Source: Chloroflexota bacterium (GTDB lineage Bacteria > Chloroflexota > Anaerolineae > Anaerolineales > Anaerolineaceae). From it: 13,075 bases of DNA. Numbering within the stretch: position 1 is the stretch's first letter; every line of letters starts with the position of its first letter. Below, one piece after another: positions 1 through 6,608 of this stretch. The stretch lies in assembly GCA_019136175.1 (NCBI GenBank), contig JAGVUS010000216.1, forward strand, positions 1-13,075. The letters run 5' to 3'. The translations under genes were made by a program, and so were the position numbers. The notes beneath the pieces are model-generated. The model did not search any database and was not told the DNA's origin. It saw only the letters and a list, made by a program, of their open reading frames with translations.

Positions 1-811
1 CGGCAGAATCTTCCTGGGATGTACCTGCCAGAACGGAAAACAACCGTTCCAACCAGCCAACGGTTGACAGGGTGTGTTCCCAAACATCCAGGGTGTGTGG
101 AGCAGTCTGCTTTAATCCCTGTTGTTCCAATAATTCGGGGAGGATGTATTCCAGTGCACCCAGTTGATCCAGCAGGCGGATTCCTGTCGTCGTTTTCTCG
201 CCAGACAGGATGTGGAAAAATTCATCGCGCACCCGCTCGCCAGAGATGCGATTGAGACCGGCAGCAGATGCCCGCAGGAGAGCCACTGTGTTCGGGTGAA
301 TTCTGAGATTCATCTGGACAGCCAGCCGAACCCCGCGCAGGATTCGCAACGGATCATCTTCCAGGCTGGTTGGTGAACAGGCTCGCAGGATGCCTTCCCG
401 AATATCCCGGGCGCCACCCAGCGGATCGATCAATACCCCTGGCTGGTAAATATCCAGGGCAATGGCATTGATTGTGAAGTCGCGCAGGCGCAGATCTTCC
501 TCCAGGGTTGGCGCGCGCCATCCGGCAAAATCCACCACCAGGGTGTTTTTATCGCCGGGGAGCAGCACCCGGGCGGTGTCACGGTCATGGTCGAGGACAA
601 AAAAAGTTCCACCCAGCCGGTTTGCCACACTGCGCGCCAGGGGAATGGCGTTCACCTGGACAGTAAAATCCAGGTCGTGGATGGGCTGCTGGAGCAATGC
701 GCTTCGGATGGCACCGCCGACAAGATACACTCCCTGATCCTGCCGGGCATTTTTTCTCAGGGCATCAAAAAGTTCAGGAAAACCCCAATCCTCCGGGTTC
801 ATCGGAATCAT
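1..811 (-). CDS. cca: CCA tRNA nucleotidyltransferase (class II, with HD domain), N-terminal 270 residues
   Basis: The protein adds or repairs the 3'-CCA end of tRNAs in the cytoplasm; the closest alternative is a bacterial poly(A) polymerase of the same family. The translated minus strand shows the class II nucleotidyltransferase signatures in order: VGGAIR at residues 31-36, the metal-binding DLD at 46-48, RDFTINA at 110-116, and DDPLRILRGVR at 152-162 for nucleotide selection. A VWEHTL segment at 243-248 looks like the start of the HD domain. The ATG at 811 is chosen because a purine-rich GGGGGA lies a few bases upstream; a second Met three codons later is possible. The gene begins 28 nt after hpt ends and is probably co-transcribed with tdk and hpt. 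The C-terminus lies beyond the left edge. Family assignment is sure; separating CCA-adding from poly(A) activity by sequence alone is less so. Confidence 0.93.
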   Translation of the reverse strand, partial: MIPMNPEDWGFPELFDALRKNARQDQGVYLVGGAIRSALLQQPIHDLDFTVQVNAIPLARSVANRLGGTFFVLDHDRDTARVLLPGDKNTLVVDFAGWRAPTLEEDLRLRDFTINAIALDIYQPGVLIDPLGGARDIREGILRACSPTSLEDDPLRILRGVRLAVQMNLRIHPNTVALLRASAAGLNRISGERVRDEFFHILSGEKTTTGIRLLDQLGALEYILPELLEQQGLKQTAPHTLDVWEHTLSTVGWLERLFSVLAGTSQEDSA

Positions 812-839
812 CGCTTCCCCCGCGGTTGCGGGTCTGGCA

Positions 840-1403
840 TCAGGTCGTCTCCGGGTGGAACTTATCCAGGTCCACAACACCGATGAAAGGCAGGTTGCGG
901 TAATACTCATCCACATCCAGCCCATACCCGAAGACAAACTTGTTGGGGATGGAAAAGCCTGTATATCGGATGGGAACAAAAACTTCCCTTCGTTCTGCTT
1001 TATCCAGCAAGGTGCAGACTTCCAGGCTCTTGGGCTTGCGGGTGGAAAGCAATTCCAGCACGGAAGCGATGGTATTGCCGCTGTCGATGATGTCTTCCAC
1101 GAGCAGGACATGATAATTGTGAATATCGGACTTTAAGTCCAGCGTGATTCGCACGGAACCGGAGGACTCAAATTTCCCCACGCCATAAGAAGATACCGCC
1201 ATGAATTCCACCATGTGAGGGACAGTCATGTGGCGAATCAGGTCCGTTAGAAACATCACCCCGCCGCGCAGGATGCAAAGCAACAGCAAGGGTTCGCTAC
1301 CCCGGTAGTCCGCGCTGATTTGTGCACCCAGTTCCTGGACACGTTTCTGTAAATCTGCTTCGCTGATCAGCACTTCCCCAAGAAAATCATGATAGTCCTG
1401 CAT
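840..1403 (-). CDS. hpt: hypoxanthine (guanine) phosphoribosyltransferase
   Basis: This cytoplasmic purine-salvage enzyme converts hypoxanthine or guanine plus PRPP to IMP or GMP. The 187 residues match the usual bacterial HPRT length. Visible motifs are the loop-I segment LRGGVMFLTDL (45-55), SSYG at 71-74 on the flexible loop, the PRPP-binding signature VEDIIDSGNT at 102-111 with the acidic ED pair, and a C-terminal FVFGYGLDVDEYYRNLP stretch typical of the purine-binding part of the family. The ATG at 1403 follows AGGAGC and AAAGGA upstream. It starts 17 nt after the tdk stop and ends 28 nt before cca, so tdk, hpt and cca look like one transcript that couples pyrimidine and purine salvage with tRNA end maintenance. 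In many bacteria hpt neighbours tilS or ftsH instead; neither is visible here. Confidence 0.95.
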   Translation of the reverse strand: MQDYHDFLGEVLISEADLQKRVQELGAQISADYRGSEPLLLLCILRGGVMFLTDLIRHMTVPHMVEFMAVSSYGVGKFESSGSVRITLDLKSDIHNYHVLLVEDIIDSGNTIASVLELLSTRKPKSLEVCTLLDKAERREVFVPIRYTGFSIPNKFVFGYGLDVDEYYRNLPFIGVVDLDKFHPETT

Positions 1404-1420
1404 ATGATCCTTTGCTCCTG

Positions 1421-1993
1421 TTAATCGCGCGGTACTTCATGGTGTTTCCGGCAGCGCGCCTCGTACATTTCGGCAGCACCAACAATGATCACCGGGTCAT
1501 CATATCTTGCCGGTTTGCCATTGACCAGCCGTTGGGTGCGGCAGGCGGGTTCACCGCATATCATGCAGATTGCCTGCAGCTTGTCCACTTTTTCAGCCAT
1601 TGCCATGATGGCTGGCATGCACCCAAAAGGCTCCGCCCGGAAATCCGTATCCAGCCCGGCAACAATCACACGGATTCCCCTCTCTGCCAGCAGCTGTACA
1701 ATCTGGATGATTTCATCGTCAAAAAATTGAGCTTCATCCACGCCAACCACGGTGGTGTCTGGATCGAGGTTGGTCAGGATATCAGTGGATTTCTGGATGG
1801 GAAGGGCATCAAACTGTGTTCCGGCATGGGAGGTCACTTTTTCCACCTGGTAGCGGTTGTCAATAACGGGTTTAAAAACCTGGATCTTTTGCCGGGCAAT
1901 GGTTGCCCTTCGCAGCCGCCGGATCAATTCGTCGGTTTTTCCACAAAACATGGATCCGGTGATGACTTCCACTGAGCCTGAATGATGCTTCAT
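1421..1993 (-). CDS. tdk: thymidine kinase (TK1-like, zinc-binding)
   Basis: The enzyme phosphorylates thymidine with ATP in pyrimidine salvage. With the ATG at 1993 the protein has 190 residues, normal for the bacterial TK1 family. A P-loop GSMFCGKT lies at 13-20, the catalytic DEAQFFD at 86-92 (Glu87 as the expected general base), and GLDTDFRAEPFG at 113-124, the family's second nucleotide-binding segment. Structural zinc ligands are C143, C146, C181 and H184. The ATG at 1993 is preferred over an in-frame TTG at 1999 because AGGAG sits six bases before it. It is the first gene of the leftward tdk-hpt-cca set and is divergent from the peroxiredoxin gene across about 150 bp. Confidence 0.96.
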   Translation of the reverse strand: MKHHSGSVEVITGSMFCGKTDELIRRLRRATIARQKIQVFKPVIDNRYQVEKVTSHAGTQFDALPIQKSTDILTNLDPDTTVVGVDEAQFFDDEIIQIVQLLAERGIRVIVAGLDTDFRAEPFGCMPAIMAMAEKVDKLQAICMICGEPACRTQRLVNGKPARYDDPVIIVGAAEMYEARCRKHHEVPRD

Positions 1994-2020
1994 GTACAAC
2001 TCCTGGAATGGAATAGCTTG

Positions 2021-2026
2021 ATTCTA
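2021..2026 (-). promoter_or_regulatory. possible -10 element of the tdk-hpt-cca transcript
   Basis: On the minus strand the bases read TAGAAT, five of six matches to the sigma70 -10 consensus, about 28 nt before the tdk ATG. No good -35 hexamer is present at 16-18 nt spacing; that space is occupied by the inverted repeat at 2031-2054. This is an inference from position and sequence only. Confidence 0.35.
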
Positions 2027-2030
2027 CCCC

Positions 2031-2054
2031 ATAAATCCCTTGATGGGAGTTTAT
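2031..2054. repeat. imperfect inverted repeat in the tdk / peroxiredoxin divergent intergenic region
   Basis: The arms ATAAATCCC (2031-2039) and GGGAGTTTAT (2045-2054) pair over nine base pairs with one bulged G at 2049 and a five-base TTGAT loop. A short T run follows on the plus strand, so it looks like an intrinsic terminator, yet no plus-strand gene ends upstream. It lies in the -35 area of the candidate tdk promoter, so an operator or an attenuator are alternatives. The structure is visible; the role is not known. Confidence 0.45.
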
Positions 2055-2076
2055 TTTTGATGCCTGCTGTTTCAGC

Positions 2077-2105
2077 TTGCCTTTTCTTGCAGAAACCGTT
2101 AACAT
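2077..2105 (+). promoter_or_regulatory. candidate sigma70 promoter of the peroxiredoxin-glutaredoxin gene
   Basis: TTGCCT at 2077-2082 and TAACAT at 2100-2105 are separated by 17 nt; each hexamer matches the sigma70 consensus at four of six positions. The predicted transcript would start near 2112 and have a leader of about 30 nt before the ATG at 2141. The match is modest and no operator for a peroxide regulator could be recognised. Confidence 0.35.
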
Positions 2106-2140
2106 GTACACAGTTCTGAAATCCATCCCTGGAGTTGCAT

Positions 2141-2899
2141 ATGACTCACTTGAAAATCGGCGATCCCGCACCAGATTTTTCCCTCCCCTCCCACCTGGGG
2201 AGCAATATCCGGCTGAGCGATTTGCGAGGAAAAAACGTAGTCCTGGCATTCTTTCCGCTCGCCTGGACACCCATCTGAAGCAGCCAGATCCCGTCTTATG
2301 AGGCAGTAAGTGCCAAGTTTGCGGGATTAAACACCCAGGTTCTGGGTGTCAGCGTGGATCATGTTCCCTGCCTGCAAGCCTGGGCGGAAAGCCTGGGCGG
2401 CATTCACTACCCGTTATTAAGCGATTTCTGGCCGCATGGTCAGATGTCGAATGAATACGGAGTGCTGCGGGCGGAAGGATTTTCTGAGCGGGCGATCTTT
2501 GTGATTGACCGGAAGGGGTTGATCCGGTACATTGATATTCATGATATTGGAAACCAGCCTTCCAATGCAGAACTGTTCCGTGTTCTGCGGGAAGTCGACC
2601 CGGAGGCATCCGCCCGGTTTCCAGAGCAACAGCCGGATCAAGTTGCCCTGCCGCATGGCGGCATTGTCATGTATTGCACGCCCTGGTGTTCGGATTGCAG
2701 GAATGCCCGCGCCTGGTTGAAGGCGAACAACCTTCCTTATACTGAGGTGGACATCACCACCACACCGGGTGCGGCGGAGCAGGTGGAAGCCTGGGCACAT
2801 GGCAACCAGACCACCCCTACCTTTGATATTGACGGTGTCATTGTGGTGGACTTTGACGAAGCCCGCCTGCGGGAGGTGCTGAAAGACCGGTTGAAATAG
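2141..2899 (+). CDS. probable selenoprotein: peroxiredoxin-glutaredoxin fusion with in-frame UGA (Sec46)
   Basis: Read through one TGA at 2276-2278, the frame encodes 252 residues. The N-terminal half (about 1-155) is an AhpC/TSA peroxiredoxin: GDPAPDF at 7-13, LSDLRGKNVVLAFFPLAW at 25-42, then T43-P44-I45 followed by the TGA at residue 46, the exact place of the peroxidatic Cys in the family TxxC motif, and Arg117 as the likely active-site arginine. C77 could be a resolving cysteine. The C-terminal part (about 172-252) is glutaredoxin/mycoredoxin-like, with C179, the WCSDC active site (C183, C186) and a cis-proline TTPTF at 224-228. The product should reduce peroxides, with the attached domain acting as reductant. 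The ATG at 2141 has GGAG six bases upstream. Frame and homology continue unbroken on both sides of the TGA, with no other stop until TAG at 2897, so decay is unlikely; a Cys-to-stop point mutation remains the main alternative. A caller ignoring Sec would give a 45-codon stub or start at GTG 2354. Confidence 0.85.
2287..2328 (+). promoter_or_regulatory. candidate bacterial SECIS element downstream of the UGA
   Basis: Eight bases after the TGA the RNA can fold into an extended hairpin inside the coding sequence. The lower helix 2287-2293 with 2322-2328 has seven pairs including one G-U. A middle helix is 2295-2297 with 2315-2317, and an upper helix is GGCA 2302-2305 with TGCC 2311-2314. The apical loop is GUAAG. 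The loop begins 27 nt after the UGA and starts with G-U. Published bacterial SECIS models ask for a loop roughly 16-37 nt from the UGA with a G in its first two positions, which this satisfies. Pairing was done by eye, with no energy calculation. Confidence 0.6.
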
Positions 2900-2964
2900 G
2901 CGGCGGTGTTGTAAAATGGAACCCCCATCCTTCAGATTCCAATTATTGGGGCAGCTTGCAGTCC

Positions 2965-2985
2965 TGGTATCGTGAAGAAATACCA
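2965..2985. repeat. short inverted repeat upstream of dnaN
   Basis: TGGTAT (2965-2970) and ATACCA (2980-2985) form a perfect six-pair stem with a nine-base loop. It sits about 65 nt after the peroxiredoxin stop and overlaps the -35 region of the candidate dnaN promoter. It has no clear T run, so it is a poor terminator; an operator is possible. Function unknown. Confidence 0.35.
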
Positions 2986-3003
2986 AGAATTCGGATTTTG
3001 TTG

Positions 3004-3009
3004 TATACT
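3004..3009 (+). promoter_or_regulatory. candidate -10 element for dnaN
   Basis: TATACT matches the sigma70 -10 consensus at five of six positions, about 97 nt upstream of the dnaN ATG. There is no recognisable -35 hexamer at normal spacing. The 206-nt region 2900-3105 contains no gene that I can support, only this element and the inverted repeat just before it. Confidence 0.35.
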
Positions 3010-3105
3010 ATTTGATCATGACGGGACACTTGAAACGCCGCTGTACTTTCCCCGTCCGGCAGGATCAGCACTTCCTTTACCATTAAACTTAGAGAGGGTT
3101 TGCCC

Positions 3106-4233
3106 ATGAAGGTATCGGTTTCACAACAACAGTTGGCACATGGTCTTGGTGTAGTCTCCCGGGCAGTCAATCCCCGCAGCACCCTGCCGGTTTTGGGAAA
3201 TATCCTGATTGCAACCGACGAGGGTCGCTTACGCCTTTCCGCCACCAACCTGGAACTGGGGATTACATGCTGGATCCCCGCCCAGATTACCGAGGAAGGC
3301 TCGGTTACCATGCCGGCTCGCACCTTTACCGACCTGATCAGCACTTTCCCCAATGATACTGTCGTCATGAATTTGGATGCGCGCACCCAGACGATGACCG
3401 TCCGCTGCGGATTTAACAGCACGGATATCAAGGGAATTGACGCTCAGGAATTCCCTCCCATTCCTGTTCCCGATCTTTCTGCAGGTGTAACCCTCAACAT
3501 GGCGGATTTTCGCGAGATGATTCAGCAGGTGGTTTTTGCTGCGTCCACGGATGAAACCCGCCCGGTTCTGCAAGGTGTGATGACAACAATTGCCAACAAT
3601 GAAGTTGCGCTGGCGGCAACGGATGGCTTCCGCATTTCCATCCGCAAACTGCCGCTTGCTGCGCCCTTTGAAAAAACCTATAACCTGATTATCCCTGCCC
3701 GTGCGCTCAGCGAATTGGCGCGGATTGCCGTGGATGGCGATCAGACCCTCACCATGAATGTTCCCCCCGGGCGCGGGCAGGTGATTTTCCACCTGAAGAA
3801 TACCGAGGTGGTCTCCCAGTTGATTGATGGGAACTTCCCTGATTATCGCGCCATCATCCCGCGGAGTTTTAAAACCCATACGGTCCTATCCCGCGGGGAA
3901 TTCCTGAACGCCTGCAAACAGGCGGAAATTATTGCCCGCGAGACGAACAATGTCATCCGGATGGAAATCAAAACCAACCCGGATCGCCCCGGCGAGATCA
4001 AGATTTCGGCACAGGCGGAACAAACCGGTTCTTCTGATGTGAACCTGGATGCCAACGTGGATGGGGAGGGCATCACCATTGCCTTTAATGTCCGCTTCCT
4101 GCGGGAAGTCCTGGATGTTGTCAAAACCCCCAGCGTCGTCCTGGAGACCAATGCTCACAACACCCCGGCAATCCTCAAACCGGTGGGCGATGATACATTT
4201 ACCCATGTGATTATGCCGATGCATCTGGGCTGA
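3106..4233 (+). CDS. dnaN: DNA polymerase III sliding clamp (beta subunit)
   Basis: The ring-shaped clamp tethers DNA polymerase III and other repair and replication proteins to DNA. The 375-residue length is typical for three repeated clamp domains. The beginning MKVSVSQQQLAHGLGVVSRA, the internal segment RPVLQGVMTTIANNEVALAA with TDGFRIS in the second domain, LIDGNFPDYRAIIPRSF at the domain II-III junction, and the C-terminal VIMPMHL are hallmarks of the family. The ATG at 3106 is preceded by AGAGG eight bases away; an in-frame TTG two codons earlier is less likely. The stop TGA shares its last base with the ATG of the next gene (TGATG), which suggests translational coupling. Neither dnaA nor recF flanks it here, so the usual dnaA-dnaN order is broken. 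Confidence 0.97.
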   Translation: MKVSVSQQQLAHGLGVVSRAVNPRSTLPVLGNILIATDEGRLRLSATNLELGITCWIPAQITEEGSVTMPARTFTDLISTFPNDTVVMNLDARTQTMTVRCGFNSTDIKGIDAQEFPPIPVPDLSAGVTLNMADFREMIQQVVFAASTDETRPVLQGVMTTIANNEVALAATDGFRISIRKLPLAAPFEKTYNLIIPARALSELARIAVDGDQTLTMNVPPGRGQVIFHLKNTEVVSQLIDGNFPDYRAIIPRSFKTHTVLSRGEFLNACKQAEIIARETNNVIRMEIKTNPDRPGEIKISAQAEQTGSSDVNLDANVDGEGITIAFNVRFLREVLDVVKTPSVVLETNAHNTPAILKPVGDDTFTHVIMPMHLG

Positions 4234-6587
4234 TGAAATATTTTACAGTCAATCCTGACAAGCTGAGCCGTCTTTACCTCACGCTGGGTCAGTATCCGTT
4301 GCTCAGCAACCGTATTCGCGCCGCCATGCGGCGCGAATTGTTTGAAAACGGCTTTATTCAGCCGCAGGTGTTTGAACTGGAAGTGCGTGATTATTCCATC
4401 CAGACCCAGCGGCTGGCAGGGTTGCGCAATCCCTATGCTGAGGAACCGGCGGATGTCTGGGAGTTCCGGTTAAACCAGGTGCGCGAGTACCTTACCGATA
4501 TCCTCTTTGCGGATTTTTGTTCATTGGAATCCCTGGAGAAAATCATCCAGCAGATCCTCTCCAATGAGGGTGTTCAGGTCTCGCCGGAGGTAGCCCTATC
4601 GGAGAACCCGGAATTGTCTCCACTGGACCAGGTGCTGGAACAGGCACTGGAGATTGAGCGGATGCCCGCAGCCACCCGCGCCCGCTACGAAGCCCGCCTG
4701 GAGGAATCCAAGGTGGTTCTCATCCGTGCTCTCATCAGCGATCAGTTGCGGTATATTGCAGTTGCCAAACAATATTTCCATGTCCAGGACCTGGCGGAAA
4801 TCCGCCGCCGCAGAATTGGCACCGGGCGGATTGGCGGCAAAGCTGCCGGCATGATGCTTGCCTACCGGATTCTAATTGAAGCACAGGAGTCTGAAGGGGA
4901 TGCATCCAATGGATTTGGCTGCCTGCGGGTGCCGGAATCCTGGTTCATTGGCTCGGATCTTTTATACACTTTCATGGCGCTTAACCACCTCTTCCACTGG
5001 AACGACCAAAAATACAAGACTGAATCGGAAATGCGGGCGGATTATCCGCTGATTGTGGAAGAATTTGAGCAGGGGCAGTTTCCCCAGGATTTTCTTGAAA
5101 GCCTGCGGATTCTGTTGCGCCAGCTTGGGAAAACCCCCATTATTGTCCGCTCATCCAGCCATTTGGAAGACAATTTCGGTACCGCCTTTGCAGGAAAGTA
5201 CGAGAGCATTTTCTGCCCCAACCAGGGGTCACTGGATGAAAACCTGGATGTACTGACGCGCGCCATTGCTCATATTTATGCCTCCACGTTAAATCCAAAT
5301 GCCCTGCTATATCGGCGATCGCGCGGATTGCAGGACTATGATGAACGCATGGCAATTCTCCTGCAGGTTGTGCAGGGGGAGCAATTTGGACGATATTTTC
5401 TGCCACATGGTGCGGGGGTGGCATTCAGCCGGAACCTGTACCGTTGGGCTCCGCAAATCCGGCGGGAGGATGGCTTTGTACGGCTGGTTTGGGGTTTGGG
5501 TACCCGTGCCGTGGATCGGGTTGGGAATGATTACCCCCGCCTGGTGGCACTCAGTCACCCCAGGCTGCGCCCATCCACCGACCCCAGGTCGGTGCGGCGG
5601 TATTCACAGCAGTATGTGGATGTGATTGATCTGAAGGAGAATACATTTAAAACCCTGCCGGTAAACGAGGTAATCAGTCCCCGGTATCCGCCGCTGCGCT
5701 ACCTGGTGCAGGTGGATGAGGATGGATATCTCAGTTCCATCCGGTCGTCCACCAGTGGGATTCAGCCCAGTCAGATGGTCCTGACCTTTGAAGATTTACT
5801 GGGGCGAACCAAATTTGCCGACCACGTGCGTGCCATGCTGCACCGGCTGGAGGAGGCGTATCATTCACCGGTGGACATGGAATTCACCCTTCATGTTGAG
5901 GGATTGGACACCGGGCAGCCGCAGGTCTGTGTATCGGTTCTTCAATGCCGACCGCAAAGCCAGTTGCTGGTTTCGGAGCATGCCGCTCTGCCACCGAAAT
6001 TGCTCCCGGAGGACGTTATCTTCCTGACGCGGTTTGTGGTCCCGCAGGGCTACATCTCCCGGGTGGACTACGTCCTGTTTGTCACACCGGAAGGATATTT
6101 TTCCCTGCCCAGCGCCAATGCCCGCAGCGAGCTTGTGCGTGCCATTGGACGGTTAAATGCAGCCCTGGCTGGCAGGAACTTCATCTGTGTGGGTCCCGGT
6201 CGCTGGGGATCATCCAACCCGGATTTGGGCGTTTCCATTGATTATGGGGATATCTATCATGCCCGGTCACTGGTGGAGCTGGCAGGTGAGGGGATCGGAT
6301 TGCCGCCCGAACCTTCTCTTGGGACACATTTCTTTCAGGACCTGCTGGAAGCCCAAATTTACCCACTGGCTATTTACCTGGATGATCCCAAGAACTCTTT
6401 CAACCGGGATTTCTTTTACAAGACGCCCAGCATTGCAAATGAATTTACACAGATCCCCCCGGAACTGGAACCAACCTTGCGGCTGATTCCGGTTGCGAAG
6501 TATCGTTCCGGGCATCATATCCGGATTGTCATGGATGACAACGAATCCCAGGCGGTGGCATTCCTGGAACCGGATCCATCCCTCTAA
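4233..6587 (+). CDS. PEP synthase/PPDK-like protein (nucleotide-binding N-domain, no phosphohistidine domain seen)
   Basis: This 784-residue protein resembles the group annotated as PEP/pyruvate-binding domain-containing proteins. Residues 1-190 are helical with no known motif. RIGGKAAGM begins near 199 (Lys203) and IIVRSSSHLED spans about 303-313 (Arg306), followed by FGTAFAGKYESIF; these are the nucleotide-binding signatures of the PPDK/PEP-synthase N-terminal domain. A distinct C-terminal region carries GPGRWGSS at 654-661 and GTHFFQDLLEAQIYPLAIY, which I recall from related uncharacterised proteins. The mobile swivelling His domain and the TIM-barrel PEP-binding domain are not visible, so it is unlikely to be a complete PEP synthase. 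Its substrate is unknown. It overlaps dnaN by one base and must be at least partly coupled to it. It ends 21 nt from the convergent membrane-protein gene. Confidence 0.82.
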   Translation: MKYFTVNPDKLSRLYLTLGQYPLLSNRIRAAMRRELFENGFIQPQVFELEVRDYSIQTQRLAGLRNPYAEEPADVWEFRLNQVREYLTDILFADFCSLESLEKIIQQILSNEGVQVSPEVALSENPELSPLDQVLEQALEIERMPAATRARYEARLEESKVVLIRALISDQLRYIAVAKQYFHVQDLAEIRRRRIGTGRIGGKAAGMMLAYRILIEAQESEGDASNGFGCLRVPESWFIGSDLLYTFMALNHLFHWNDQKYKTESEMRADYPLIVEEFEQGQFPQDFLESLRILLRQLGKTPIIVRSSSHLEDNFGTAFAGKYESIFCPNQGSLDENLDVLTRAIAHIYASTLNPNALLYRRSRGLQDYDERMAILLQVVQGEQFGRYFLPHGAGVAFSRNLYRWAPQIRREDGFVRLVWGLGTRAVDRVGNDYPRLVALSHPRLRPSTDPRSVRRYSQQYVDVIDLKENTFKTLPVNEVISPRYPPLRYLVQVDEDGYLSSIRSSTSGIQPSQMVLTFEDLLGRTKFADHVRAMLHRLEEAYHSPVDMEFTLHVEGLDTGQPQVCVSVLQCRPQSQLLVSEHAALPPKLLPEDVIFLTRFVVPQGYISRVDYVLFVTPEGYFSLPSANARSELVRAIGRLNAALAGRNFICVGPGRWGSSNPDLGVSIDYGDIYHARSLVELAGEGIGLPPEPSLGTHFFQDLLEAQIYPLAIYLDDPKNSFNRDFFYKTPSIANEFTQIPPELEPTLRLIPVAKYRSGHHIRIVMDDNESQAVAFLEPDPSL

Positions 6588-6608
6588 ATTCAATCCATGA
6601 TACCGGGG

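Noticed and set aside
1412..1975. Long open frame on the plus strand opposite tdk
   Set aside because: It is fully antisense to a thymidine kinase with all motifs intact; no ribosome site or homology seen.
2276..2278. Peroxiredoxin gene as a pseudogene or sequencing frameshift
   Set aside because: The reading frame is the same before and after the TGA, no other stop or indel is present, and the TGA replaces exactly the catalytic Cys. A nonsense error cannot be fully excluded.
2354..2899. A separate 181-residue protein starting at GTG 2354
   Set aside because: The residues from 2279 to 2353 still match the peroxiredoxin fold in the same frame and there is no ribosome site before the GTG; this is the usual artefact of ignoring a Sec codon.
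3229..3879. Long open frame on the minus strand inside dnaN
   Set aside because: It mirrors dnaN codons and has a low-complexity, non-protein-like composition; no independent support.
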